This document shows, one piece after another, positions 24,990 to 33,389 of a stretch of 64,000 bases of DNA (positions within the stretch are counted from its first letter, which is position 1; each line of letters starts with the position of its first letter). A program made the translations under genes and the position numbers. This DNA is from Streptomyces abyssomicinicus (GTDB lineage Bacteria > Actinomycetota > Actinomycetes > Streptomycetales > Streptomycetaceae): NCBI RefSeq assembly GCF_008974245.1, contig NZ_BBZI01000010.1, positions 310,001-374,000 on the forward strand. Reading direction: 5' to 3'. The notes under the pieces were generated by a model. It saw only the letters and a list, made by a program, of their open reading frames with translations. It was not told the DNA's origin and did no database searches.

Positions 24990-25173
24990 CCAGCCAGTCG
25001 AACTCCACGTGGTGGGGTCAGGGAACCCGGTGAGAGTCCGGGACTGACGCGCAGCGGTGAGGGTGACGGTCGGGCAGGCGCACGCGCGACGAGCGCAGCG
25101 CAGCCACTGGAGCGACGCTCCGGGAAGGCGCCCGTACCGGAGGAACCCGAGTCCGAAGACCTGCTGGCGCTGG
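24990..25173 (+). promoter_or_regulatory. Cobalamin riboswitch 1 (upstream of cobG-H-IJ-M)
   Basis: Conserved cobalamin aptamer boxes are visible: GGGAACCCGGTGAGAGTCC at 25021, CTGACGCGCAGCGGTGA at 25044, and GAGTCCGAAGACCTGC at 25149-25164. CCAGCCAG (24990-24997) can pair with CTGGCGCTGG (25164-25173) as P1. The leader ends 65 bases before the cobG-like start. Cobalamin binding should lower expression of the four methyltransferase/mutase genes. Confidence 0.92.
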
Positions 25174-25237
25174 CGGTGACGGGCCGCCAGGTCGACCGCG
25201 GGCCCCGCGAACGGGTCCCTGACCTCGAAGGACTCGT

Positions 25238-26125
25238 ATGTCCCGGATGGACAACGCCATCGTCTGCGCACGCCGTGCCCGCCGTGACCGCTGCCCCGGC
25301 GTGCTCCGCCCCTGGCCCGCCGAGGACGGCCTCCTGATCCGCCTCCGCCTCGTCGGCGGCCGTCTCCCCACGAAGTCGCTCATCGCCCTCGCCGCCGTCG
25401 CCGAACGCCACGGCGACGGCCGGGTCCACGTCACCGGCCGGGCCAACCTCCAGATCCGCGCCCTGCCCGGCCACCTCGGCCGCCTCGGCAGCGCCGTCCT
25501 CGACGCCGTGGAGGCCACCGGCCTGCTGCCCTCCCGCACCCACGAGCTCGTGCGGAACGTGATGGTCTCGCCCCGCACGGGAACGGCCGGAGGCCGTGCC
25601 GACCTGCGCCCGGTGGCCGCCGCACTCGACCGGCTGCTGTGCGCCGACCCGCGCCTGGCCGGCCTGCCCGCCCGGTTCCTGTTCGTCCTGGACGACGGCC
25701 GCGGCGACCTGCTCACCCGCCCCGCCGACCTCGGGCTGGTGGCCCTCGACGCGGACACCGCGCAACTGCGGATCGGGGACTCCTGGGGGCCCGTCGTGCC
25801 GCTCCCGGAGGCCGCCCCGGCGCTGACCGGCCTGGCCCGGAGCTTCCTGGACGCCCGGGGCATCGGCCCCACGGCACCCTGGCACGTCGTCGAACTGTCC
25901 GCCCCGATCGCACCGGCCGCGGCCCCGGACCCCCGGCTGCCGAGTCCCGAGCCACCCCTGCCACCCGGACCCCTGCCCGGGGGCGGCCGGCACGTGGCGG
26001 TCCCCGACGACGGCATGACCGCCGGCCTCGCCGCCCGGCTGGTGGACGAGGCCCACGCCGCGGGCGCCACCGAACTCACCGTCACGCCCTGGCGCGGCGT
26101 CATCGTCCCGGGAGCCGCCGCGTGA
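25238..26125 (+). CDS. cobG: CobG-like precorrin-3B synthase / nitrite-sulfite reductase ferredoxin-like protein
   Basis: 295 residues, ATG with AAGGACTCGT upstream. Starts with CPGVLRPWPAEDGLLIRLRLVGGRL and GRVHVTGRANLQIRALP, the ferredoxin-like half-domain of sirohaem reductases/CobG. Then LVRNVMVSPRTG and RFLFVLDDGRGDLL. Characterised CobG is about 450 residues with C-terminal [4Fe-4S] cysteines; this one is much shorter and shows no CxxxxxC...CxxxC cluster. That points to an Fe-S-free or partial version. First gene behind riboswitch 1, overlapping cobH by GTGA. Confidence 0.8.
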   Translation: MSRMDNAIVCARRARRDRCPGVLRPWPAEDGLLIRLRLVGGRLPTKSLIALAAVAERHGDGRVHVTGRANLQIRALPGHLGRLGSAVLDAVEATGLLPSRTHELVRNVMVSPRTGTAGGRADLRPVAAALDRLLCADPRLAGLPARFLFVLDDGRGDLLTRPADLGLVALDADTAQLRIGDSWGPVVPLPEAAPALTGLARSFLDARGIGPTAPWHVVELSAPIAPAAAPDPRLPSPEPPLPPGPLPGGGRHVAVPDDGMTAGLAARLVDEAHAAGATELTVTPWRGVIVPGAAA

Positions 26126-26808
26126 ACAGCACCCCCACCGGCGGCCCCGGGCCCCGCAGGCCGCACACGCACTACGACTACCTCGCCGACGGCCCGGCCA
26201 TCTACGTCGACTCCTTCGCCACCATCCGCCGCGAAGCGCGGCTGGACCACGTCCCCGCCGAGGCGGAACGCCTCGCCGTGCGGATGATCCACGGGGCGGG
26301 GCAGGTCGACCTCGCCGACGACCTGGTGATCCACCCGCGACTGGTCCCCGCCGCCCGCGCCGCCCTGCGCTCGGGCGCGCCGATCCTCTGCGACGTCACC
26401 ATGGTCGCCACCGGGGTCACCCGCAGCCGCCTGCCACGCGACAACGATGTCGTCTGCCTCCTCGGCGACGAACGCGTGCCCGCCCTCGCCCGCCGCTGGG
26501 GCACCACCCGTACCGCGGCGGCCGTCTCCCTCTGGGAGCCGCTGATGGAGGGCGCCGTGGTCGCCGTCGGCAACGCGCCGACCGCCCTGTTCCACCTGCT
26601 GGAGATGCTGATCGACGGGGCGCCCCGCCCCGCCGCCATCGTGGGCTGCCCGGTCGGCTTCATCGGCGCCGCCGAGTCCAAGCAGGCCCTCACCGAACTC
26701 GCCGACGACCACGGGATCGACATCCCGTACGTCACCGTCCACGGCCGCCGCGGCGGATCCGCCATGACGTCGTCGGCCCTGAACGCACTCGCCAAGGAGG
26801 AGGAGTGA
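26122..26808 (+). CDS. cobH: Precorrin-8X methylmutase
   Basis: 228 residues, GTG start overlapping cobG. Motifs of CobH/CbiC: RMIHGAGQVDLADDLV (with the catalytic His), GAPILCDVTMVATGVTR, GNAPTALFHLLEM and AAIVGCPVGFIGAAESK. Moves the C-11 methyl group to C-12, converting precorrin-8X to hydrogenobyrinate. Overlaps cobIJ by GTGA. Confidence 0.95.
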   Translation: MNSTPTGGPGPRRPHTHYDYLADGPAIYVDSFATIRREARLDHVPAEAERLAVRMIHGAGQVDLADDLVIHPRLVPAARAALRSGAPILCDVTMVATGVTRSRLPRDNDVVCLLGDERVPALARRWGTTRTAAAVSLWEPLMEGAVVAVGNAPTALFHLLEMLIDGAPRPAAIVGCPVGFIGAAESKQALTELADDHGIDIPYVTVHGRRGGSAMTSSALNALAKEEE

Positions 26809-28364
26809 CCGGACGTTTCCACGGAGTCGGCGTCGGCCCCGGCGACCCCGAACTGATCACCCTCAAGGCCGCCCGGCTGATCGCCTCCGCCGACGTCGTC
26901 GCCTACCACGCGGGCGTCGGCAAGGAGTCCAACGCCCGCCGGATCGCCGCCTCGCTCATACCGGGCACCGCGGCCGAGGAAGTGCTGACCTACCCCGTCA
27001 CCACCGGCGCCACCGACCACCCCGGCGGCTACGCGGGCGCCCTGGCCGACTTCTACGAGGAGTCCGCCGCCCGCCTCGCCGCCCACCTCGAGGCGGGGCG
27101 CGACGTCGTGCTGCTCTCCGAGGGCGACCCGCTCTTCTACGGATCGTTCATGTACATGCACGACCGGCTCTCCGAGCGGTACGAGACGCAGATCGTGCCC
27201 GGCGTCCCCGCGTTCGCCGCCGCCGCGGCGGCCGCCGCGGCGCCACTGGTCCGGCAGACCGACGTGCTCACGGTCCTCCCCGGCACCCTGCCCGAACCGG
27301 AACTGGCCCGCCGCCTCGCCGACACCGACGCCGCCGTCGTGATGAAGCTCGGCCGCACCTTCCCGGCCGTCCGCCGCGCCCTGGAGGCGGCCGGACGGCT
27401 CGACCACGCCGTGTACGTCGAACGCGCCTCCATGGAGGGCGAACGACGCCTGCCCGTCGCCGAGGTGGACCCGGCCGACGTGCCGTACTTCTCGCTGATC
27501 CTCGTCACCGGCGACAGCCGCAACGGGACCCGCTCCCGGCGGCCCGGCGACCGGACCGCGACCGACCGGACCGCGACCGGCGGGGAGCAGCCGGCCGTCC
27601 CTGCGGCCGAGGGAGGGCAGGTTGTCCCCGCGGCCGAGCTGCTGGTCGTCGGCCTGGGCCCCGGCCCCGGCGCCTGGCTGACCCCGGAGGCCACCGAGGC
27701 GCTGGCCGAGGTCGACCACGTCATCGGCTACGGCCCCTACGTCGACCGGGTGCCGCAGCGCGCCGGCCTGACCCGGCACGCCTCCGGCAACACCGTCGAA
27801 CTGGAACGCGCCCGGCACGCACTGGAGTTGGCCAAGCGCGGCGAGCGGGTCGCGGTGGTCTCCGGCGGCGACGCCGGCGTCTTCGGCATGGCCACCGCCG
27901 TCCTCGAGGCCGCCGAGGACCCCGCCTTCCGGCAGGTTCCGGTGCGCGTGCTGCCCGGCGTGAGCGCCGTGCAGGCCGTCGCCGCCCGGGCGGGCGCCCC
28001 GATCGGCGGCGACTTCGCGGTCGTCAGCCTCTCCGACCGGCTCAAGCCCTGGGAGGTGGTCGAGCGGCGCCTGCGCGCGATCGCCGAGGCCGACCTGGTG
28101 CTGGCCGTGTACAACCCGGCCTCCCGGTCCCGCACCGAACAGATCGCCACCGCCCGCCGTGTCCTGCTGGAGCACCGCGAACCCCGGACCGTGGTCGTCG
28201 TCGGCCGGGACGTCGGACGCCCCGGCGAGTCGCTGACCGTCACCACCCTCGGCGAACTCGACCCGGCCACCGTCGACATGCGCTGCCTGCTGATCGTCGG
28301 CGCGTCCGGCACCCGGGTCTCGGCGTCCGGCCGGGTGTGGACGCCGAGGTGGGTGAAGCCGTGA
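26805..28364 (+). CDS. cobIJ: Fused precorrin-2 C20- and precorrin-3B C17-methyltransferase (CobI-CobJ)
   Basis: 519 residues, GTG start in a GGAGGAG context. Residues 1-240 are CobI: FHGVGVGPGDPELITLKAARLI, LLSEGDPLFYGSFMYM. After a Thr/Arg-rich linker (about 240-275), residues 280-519 are CobJ: VGLGPGPGAWLTPEATEAL, VVSGGDAGVFGMA, ADLVLAVYNPASRSRTEQI. The fusion is usual in actinobacteria. Two SAM-dependent ring methylations of the corrin pathway on one chain. Overlaps cobM by GTGA. Confidence 0.95.
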   Translation: MTGRFHGVGVGPGDPELITLKAARLIASADVVAYHAGVGKESNARRIAASLIPGTAAEEVLTYPVTTGATDHPGGYAGALADFYEESAARLAAHLEAGRDVVLLSEGDPLFYGSFMYMHDRLSERYETQIVPGVPAFAAAAAAAAAPLVRQTDVLTVLPGTLPEPELARRLADTDAAVVMKLGRTFPAVRRALEAAGRLDHAVYVERASMEGERRLPVAEVDPADVPYFSLILVTGDSRNGTRSRRPGDRTATDRTATGGEQPAVPAAEGGQVVPAAELLVVGLGPGPGAWLTPEATEALAEVDHVIGYGPYVDRVPQRAGLTRHASGNTVELERARHALELAKRGERVAVVSGGDAGVFGMATAVLEAAEDPAFRQVPVRVLPGVSAVQAVAARAGAPIGGDFAVVSLSDRLKPWEVVERRLRAIAEADLVLAVYNPASRSRTEQIATARRVLLEHREPRTVVVVGRDVGRPGESLTVTTLGELDPATVDMRCLLIVGASGTRVSASGRVWTPRWVKP

Positions 28365-29128
28365 CCGTCCACTTCGTCGGCGCGGGTCCCGGCGCCGCCG
28401 ACCTGCTCACCGTGCGCGCCGTACGGCTGCTCGCCACGGCCGGCACCGTGCTCTACCCCGGCACCTACCTGGACCGGGCGGTCCTCGACCACTGCCCCCC
28501 CGGCGCCGAACTGGTCGACACCCAGCGGCTCGACCTGGACCGCATCACCGAGCACCTGGTCACCGCCCACCGGGCCGGACGCGAGGTCGTCCGGCTGACC
28601 TCCGGGGACCCGTCCCTCTACTCGGCTCTCGCCGAGCAGACCCGCCGCCTGGACGCGCACGGCGTGCCCTGGGACGTCACGCCCGGGGTCCCCGCCTACG
28701 CGGCCGCGGCCGCGCTGGCGGGGCGGGAGCTGACCGTGCCGCTGCTCGCCCAGTCGGTGGTCCTCACCCGCACCCGGGCCCGGTCCACCGCCATGCCCGG
28801 CACCGAGTCGCTCGCCGCGTTCGCCGCCACCCGGGCCACCCTGGTCCTCCACCTCGCCATCACCCGCGTCCGCGAACTGATGGCGGAACTCGTGCCCGAG
28901 TACGGTCCCGACTGCCCCGTGGTCGTGGTCCACCGGGCGAGCCAGCCGCGGGAGCTGGTGCTGCGCGGCACCGTCGCCGACATCGCCGACGCGGTGGAGG
29001 AGGCCGGGCTGCGGCAGGCCGCGGTGATCCTGGTGGGCCGGGCGCTCGACCCGGCCCCCGGCGGCGAGTCGTTCCTCTACGACCCGGCCCGCCCCCGCGT
29101 CAGCCCACCCTCAGACTCCACTGGGTGA
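28361..29128 (+). CDS. cobM: Precorrin-4 C11-methyltransferase
   Basis: 255 residues, GTG start overlapping cobIJ. VHFVGAGPGAADLLTVRAVRLL at the start, VVRLTSGDPSLYSAL (SAM site), DVTPGVPAYAAAAALAGREL and VVVVHRASQPRELVLRGT are diagnostic. Methylates C-11 of precorrin-4. Its last 29 bases overlap the 3' end of the convergent cobL. Confidence 0.95.
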   Translation: MTVHFVGAGPGAADLLTVRAVRLLATAGTVLYPGTYLDRAVLDHCPPGAELVDTQRLDLDRITEHLVTAHRAGREVVRLTSGDPSLYSALAEQTRRLDAHGVPWDVTPGVPAYAAAAALAGRELTVPLLAQSVVLTRTRARSTAMPGTESLAAFAATRATLVLHLAITRVRELMAELVPEYGPDCPVVVVHRASQPRELVLRGTVADIADAVEEAGLRQAAVILVGRALDPAPGGESFLYDPARPRVSPPSDSTG

Positions 29129-30356
29129 CCGTCCGCGCCGGCGTCCAACCGGTGAACGAGCCGATGGGCGCCGTCGTCTCCACCGCCAGGCGGGTCAGCT
29201 CCCCGCCATGGCGGCGGTAGGCCTCCGCCAGCAGCCCCTCGGTCTCCAGCGTCACCCCGTGCACCACCAGCCGGCCGCCCGGCCGCAGCGCCCCGAGGCA
29301 CCCCTCCAGGACGCCCGGCCGGGTGGCCCCGCCACCCACGAACACCGCGTCCGGCGACGGCAGTCCGGCCAGCGCGTCCGGCGCACGACCGGTCACCACC
29401 CGCAGCCCCGGCACCCCCAGTCGCCCCGCGTTGCGGGCGATGCGGCCGGCACGCACCTCGTCGGCCTCCACGGCCGTCGTCGTGCAGGCCGGGTGCGCCC
29501 GCATCCACTCGATGCCCACCGAACCGGCCCCGGCGCCCACGTCCCACAGATGCTGCCCCGGACCGGGCGCCAGCCGGGCCAGCGCCGAGGCCCGCAGGTC
29601 ACGCCTGGTCAGCTGACCGTCGTTCTCGAACGCGTCGTCGGGCAGCCCGGCCACCAGCCCGTAACCGGGCGGCCCCGCCAGTTCCAGCGCCAGCACGTGC
29701 AGCGCGGGCACCTGGGCGGGCGGCGACGCCAGCCAGCCGTCCGCGGTGTCCTCCAGCCTGGACTCCGAGGCCGACCCCAGGTCGCCGAGCACCGTCAACG
29801 CGCTCCCCCCGTAACCGGCGCCGACCAGCAGCGCCGCCACGGCGGCCGGCGTCGCCGCGTCCGAGGAGAGCACCAGCACCCGGTGACCGGGCGTCAACTC
29901 CCGCAGCAGCAACCGCGGATCACGGCCCACCAGCGTCACCACGGCGCACCGCTCGGACGGCCATCCCATCCGGGCCCGCGCCAACGCCACCGACGACACC
30001 GCCGGTTCGACGCGGACCGCGTCAACTCCCAGGGCTTCGATGAGCGTTGTGCCGATCCCCGACACCAGCGGGTCGCCCGAGGCCAGCGCCACGGTCCGGG
30101 CCCCGCCGAGGGAGGCCAGCAGGCCCGGCAGCCCCTGCCGAAGCGGCGAGGGCCACACCTCACGGCGCTGCCCGGGCGCCTCCGGCAGCATCGCCAGGTG
30201 CCGCCGCCCGCCCAGCACCACCTCCGCCTCCAGCACCGTCCGCCGCAGCCGCCCGGGCAGCGAGGGCCAGCCGTCGGCGGTGACGCCGACGACGGTGATC
30301 CGGTGATCCGGGCGGAGGGGAACGGGGGGAGGGGGCGTGCCGATCGTCATACCCAT
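29100..30356 (-). CDS. cobL: Precorrin-6Y C5,15-methyltransferase (decarboxylating)
   Basis: 418 residues from the ATG at 30356; a second ATG at 30350 has TAGCGT seven bases upstream and may be a leaderless start. The N-terminal CbiE-type domain (ITVVGVTADGWPSLPG, VALASGDPLVSGIGTTL) makes the C5/C15 methylations. The C-terminal CbiT-type domain (HLWDVGAGAGSVGIEWMRAHP, DAVFVGGGATRPGVLEGCL) catalyses C12 acetate decarboxylation and methylation. Transcribed alone, opposite to the rest of the pathway and divergent from the riboswitch-2 operon. No riboswitch of its own was found. Confidence 0.94.
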   Translation of the reverse strand: MGMTIGTPPPPVPLRPDHRITVVGVTADGWPSLPGRLRRTVLEAEVVLGGRRHLAMLPEAPGQRREVWPSPLRQGLPGLLASLGGARTVALASGDPLVSGIGTTLIEALGVDAVRVEPAVSSVALARARMGWPSERCAVVTLVGRDPRLLLRELTPGHRVLVLSSDAATPAAVAALLVGAGYGGSALTVLGDLGSASESRLEDTADGWLASPPAQVPALHVLALELAGPPGYGLVAGLPDDAFENDGQLTRRDLRASALARLAPGPGQHLWDVGAGAGSVGIEWMRAHPACTTTAVEADEVRAGRIARNAGRLGVPGLRVVTGRAPDALAGLPSPDAVFVGGGATRPGVLEGCLGALRPGGRLVVHGVTLETEGLLAEAYRRHGGELTRLAVETTAPIGSFTGWTPARTVTQWSLRVG

Positions 30357-30382
30357 GACGCTATCGTGGTCGATCACAGGCA

Positions 30383-30530
30383 CGAGGTGCCCCCACGGCC
30401 CAGCCATCGGAAACGGTGAGGACGGCCCGCGGGGAGAATCTGGGAAGCCCGGTGAGATTCCGGCACAGGCCCGCTGCGGTGAACCGAGCCTCGCTCACGA
30501 GGACTCGGCAAGTCCGAAGACCGGCCTCGC
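30383..30530 (+). promoter_or_regulatory. Cobalamin riboswitch 2 (upstream of the chelatase-cobO-cobBC-cobD operon)
   Basis: Compact cobalamin leader: GGGAAGCCCGGTGAGATTCC at 30442-30461, CACAGGCCCGCTGCGGTGA at 30464-30482, and GGCAAGTCCGAAGACCGG at 30507-30524. CGAGG (30383) may pair with CCTCG (30525) as P1. The leader ends 41 bases before the chelatase start. A variant is CTGCGGTGA in place of the usual CACTGTG. Confidence 0.88.
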
Positions 30531-30570
30531 GCCCGCCCCTTACGGATGGCGATACGAGCGGGAGCCTCAC

Positions 30571-32775
30571 ATGCCATTGGTGCGTTCGCACTACCCCTTT
30601 TCCGCGATCGTCGGCTGCGACGCCGGCGACCTTGACGACCTCGGCCTCTCCCTGGTCCTGACCGGCATCTCGCCGGAGATCGGCGGCGTCCTCGTCCGCG
30701 GCGAGAAGGGCACCGCCAAGTCCACCGCCGCCCGCGCGCTGGCCGCCCTGCTGCCGCCTGTGGACGTCCACCCCGCGGACCGCTTCTCCGCCGACCCCGC
30801 CGACCCCGACGACCCGTCCCCGGACGGGCCGTTCGGGCCCGGGACGCCCGTGGAAAGCCGCCCGGTCCGCCTCATCGAGCTCCCCGTCGGCGCCACCGAG
30901 GACCGCGTCCTCGGCTCCCTCCACCTCGAACAGGCCCTCACCCACGGCAAGGTGGCCTACGAGCCCGGACTGCTGGCCCGCGCCCACCGCGGCATCCTCT
31001 ACGCCGACGAGGTCAACCTCCTCCCCGACCACCTCGTCGACCTGCTCCTCGACGCCGCGGCCACCGGCCGGGTCACCGTGGAACGCGACGGGTTCTCCAT
31101 GGAGCACGCCGCCCGGTTCCTGCTGGTCGGCACCATGAACCCCGAGGAGGGCGAACTCCGCCCGCAGCTCCTCGACCGGTTCGGCCTCACCGTCGAGGTC
31201 GCCGCGCCCCGGGACCCCGCCCCGCGCGCCGAGGTGGTACGCCGCCGCATGGCCTACGACGCCGACCCGGCCGGCTTCGCCGCCCGCCACCGCCCGGCGG
31301 AGGAGGCCCTCGCCGCCCGCATCGCCGCCGCCCGCTCGCGCCTGGGCGAGGTTTGGCTCCCGGACGCCGCCCTGCACAAGATCGCCGAGATATGCGCCGC
31401 GTTCGACGTGGACGGGCTGCGCGCCGACATCGTCACCGCGCGCACCGCCGTCGCCCACGCCGCCTGGGCCGGCCGCACCACCGTCACCCGCGACGACGTC
31501 CGCCGCGCCGCCAGGCTCTCCCTGCCGCACCGCCGGCGGCGCAACCCCTTCGACGCGCCGGGGCTCGACGAGGACCTGCTCGACCGGGTGCTCGGCGACG
31601 ACGAATTCCCGCCGGACCCGCCGGACCCGCCGGACGGGGCGCCGCCGAGCCAGCCGGACGACGACGACCCGGACGGGCCGGGCGACGGCCCCGACGGCCC
31701 CGACGGCGGTTCCGGCGAAGGCGGTCCCGGCCGCGGACCGGACGACGGCGGTCCGGAAGGCGGCGGTCCGGAGGGCGGAGGCCGGGAAGGCGACGGACGG
31801 GAGGGCGGCGACGGACTGGGGAGCGGCGGGAGCACCGAGGCGTCCGGCGCGGCCGGTCCCCGGCCGTGGGCCGGGAACCCGGCGGCCGCCGCACCCGAAC
31901 CGGGCGCCACCGACGCCGACCCGGCCGACGAGCCGTACCGTGCCGGGCCCGCCCCCGGCACGACCGTCAAGGCCTCCGCCCCCTACCGCCCCCGCCTCCT
32001 CACCGTCCGCGGCACCGGGGAGGGCGCCGACGGCCGCCGCAGCCGCGCCCTCGGAACCCGCGGCCGCCGGATCGGCGCCGCCCTGCCCGGCCGGGGCGCC
32101 CGCGGCTCCCTGCACCTGGCCGAGACGGTCCGCGCCGCGGCCGCCCGCCCCCGAGCCGCCCGCGACGGCGGCCCGCTGCGGCTGCGCCCGGAGGACCTGC
32201 GCACCTCCGTCCGTGAGGGCCGCGAGGCCAACCTGATCCTGTTCTGCGTCGACGCCTCCGGCTCCATGGCGGCGCGCAAACGCATGACCCAGGTCAAGAC
32301 GGCCGTCCTCTCCCTCCTCCTCGACGCCTACCGCCGCCGCGACAAGGTCGGCATGATCACCTTCTGCGGCCAGGACGCCGAACTGGTCCTGCCGCCCACC
32401 CACTCCGTCGACATCGCCGCCGCCCGCCTCGACGGCCTTCCGGCCGGCGGCCGCACACCCCTCGCCGAGGGGCTGCTGGAGGCCGCCCGCGTCGTCGCCC
32501 GCGAACGCCGCCGCGACCCGCGGCTGCGGCCCCTGCTCGTGGTGGTCACCGACGGCCGCGCCACCGGCGGCAAGGACGCCGTCGCCCGCTCGCTGGCCGC
32601 CGCCGACCAGGTCGCCTCGCTGGGCGTCAGCACCGTCGTCGTGGACAGCGAGTCCGGACCCCTGCGCCTCGGCCTGGCCGCGCACCTGGCCGCCCGCCTG
32701 CACGCCGACCACCTGCCCGTCCGCGAGGTCAGCGCCGACGCGCTGAGCACCGCCGTCCGAGAGAGGGCCGCCTGA
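30571..32775 (+). CDS. Putative cobaltochelatase, fused ChlI-type AAA+ and ChlD-type VWA subunit
   Basis: 734 residues, ATG with GGGAG eight bases upstream. N-terminal AAA+ domain: GEKGTAKSTAARALAALL (Walker A, about 41-58), LYADEVNLLPDHLVDLLLDAA (Walker B) and FLLVGTMNPEEGELRPQLLDRF (sensor 1). A low-complexity Asp/Gly/Pro-rich acidic linker (about 345-470) joins a C-terminal VWA domain with MIDAS FCVDASGSMAARKRM and VVVTDGRATGG. Together with CobN it makes a Mg-chelatase-like ATP-dependent cobaltochelatase, in place of CobS/CobT. First gene of the riboswitch-2 operon. Confidence 0.93.
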   Translation: MPLVRSHYPFSAIVGCDAGDLDDLGLSLVLTGISPEIGGVLVRGEKGTAKSTAARALAALLPPVDVHPADRFSADPADPDDPSPDGPFGPGTPVESRPVRLIELPVGATEDRVLGSLHLEQALTHGKVAYEPGLLARAHRGILYADEVNLLPDHLVDLLLDAAATGRVTVERDGFSMEHAARFLLVGTMNPEEGELRPQLLDRFGLTVEVAAPRDPAPRAEVVRRRMAYDADPAGFAARHRPAEEALAARIAAARSRLGEVWLPDAALHKIAEICAAFDVDGLRADIVTARTAVAHAAWAGRTTVTRDDVRRAARLSLPHRRRRNPFDAPGLDEDLLDRVLGDDEFPPDPPDPPDGAPPSQPDDDDPDGPGDGPDGPDGGSGEGGPGRGPDDGGPEGGGPEGGGREGDGREGGDGLGSGGSTEASGAAGPRPWAGNPAAAAPEPGATDADPADEPYRAGPAPGTTVKASAPYRPRLLTVRGTGEGADGRRSRALGTRGRRIGAALPGRGARGSLHLAETVRAAAARPRAARDGGPLRLRPEDLRTSVREGREANLILFCVDASGSMAARKRMTQVKTAVLSLLLDAYRRRDKVGMITFCGQDAELVLPPTHSVDIAAARLDGLPAGGRTPLAEGLLEAARVVARERRRDPRLRPLLVVVTDGRATGGKDAVARSLAAADQVASLGVSTVVVDSESGPLRLGLAAHLAARLHADHLPVREVSADALSTAVRERAA

Positions 32776-33389
32776 TGCCCCAGGGACAGCCCGCCGTCGT
32801 GCCGAACGACGGCCTCACCACCCGCCAGCGCCGCAACAAGCCCCTCCTCGTCGTCCACACCGGCGACGGCAAGGGCAAGTCGACCGCCGCCTTCGGCCTC
32901 GCCCTGCGCGGCTGGAACCAGGGCTGGCGGATCGGGGTCTTCCAGTTCGTCAAGTCCGCCAAGTGGCGCATCGGCGAGCAGACCGTCCTCGAACGCCTCG
33001 GCCGGCTCCACGAGGAGACCGGCGAGGGCGGTCCCGTCGACTGGCACAAGATGGGCTCCGGCTGGTCCTGGACCCGCAAGCAGGGCGACGGCGAGGACCA
33101 CGCCGCGGCCGCCGTCGAAGGCTGGGCCGAGATCAAGCGCCGCCTGGCCGACGAGACGTACGACCTGCTGGTCCTCGACGAGTTCACCTACCCCCTCGCC
33201 TGGGGCTGGATCGACGTCGACGACGTCGTCACCACCCTGCGCGAGCGGCCCGGCCGCCAGCACGTCGTGATCACCGGCCGCCGCGCCGCCCCCGCACTGC
33301 TGGAGGCCGCCGACCTCGTCACCGAGATGACCAAGATCAAGCACCCCATGGACGCGGGGCAGAAGGGCCAGCGAGGCATCGAATGGTGA
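32775..33389 (+). CDS. cobO: Cob(I)yrinic acid a,c-diamide adenosyltransferase
   Basis: 204 residues; the ATG shares one base with the chelatase stop (TGATG). P-loop HTGDGKGKSTAAFGLALRG (30s-50s), QFVKSAKWRIGEQ, WTRKQGDGEDHAAA, LLVLDEFTYPLAWGW and VITGRRAAPALLEAADLVTEM are the CobA/CobO signatures. Transfers the adenosyl group of ATP to the cobalt of cob(I)yrinate diamide. Overlaps the next gene. Confidence 0.95.
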   Translation: MPQGQPAVVPNDGLTTRQRRNKPLLVVHTGDGKGKSTAAFGLALRGWNQGWRIGVFQFVKSAKWRIGEQTVLERLGRLHEETGEGGPVDWHKMGSGWSWTRKQGDGEDHAAAAVEGWAEIKRRLADETYDLLVLDEFTYPLAWGWIDVDDVVTTLRERPGRQHVVITGRRAAPALLEAADLVTEMTKIKHPMDAGQKGQRGIEW

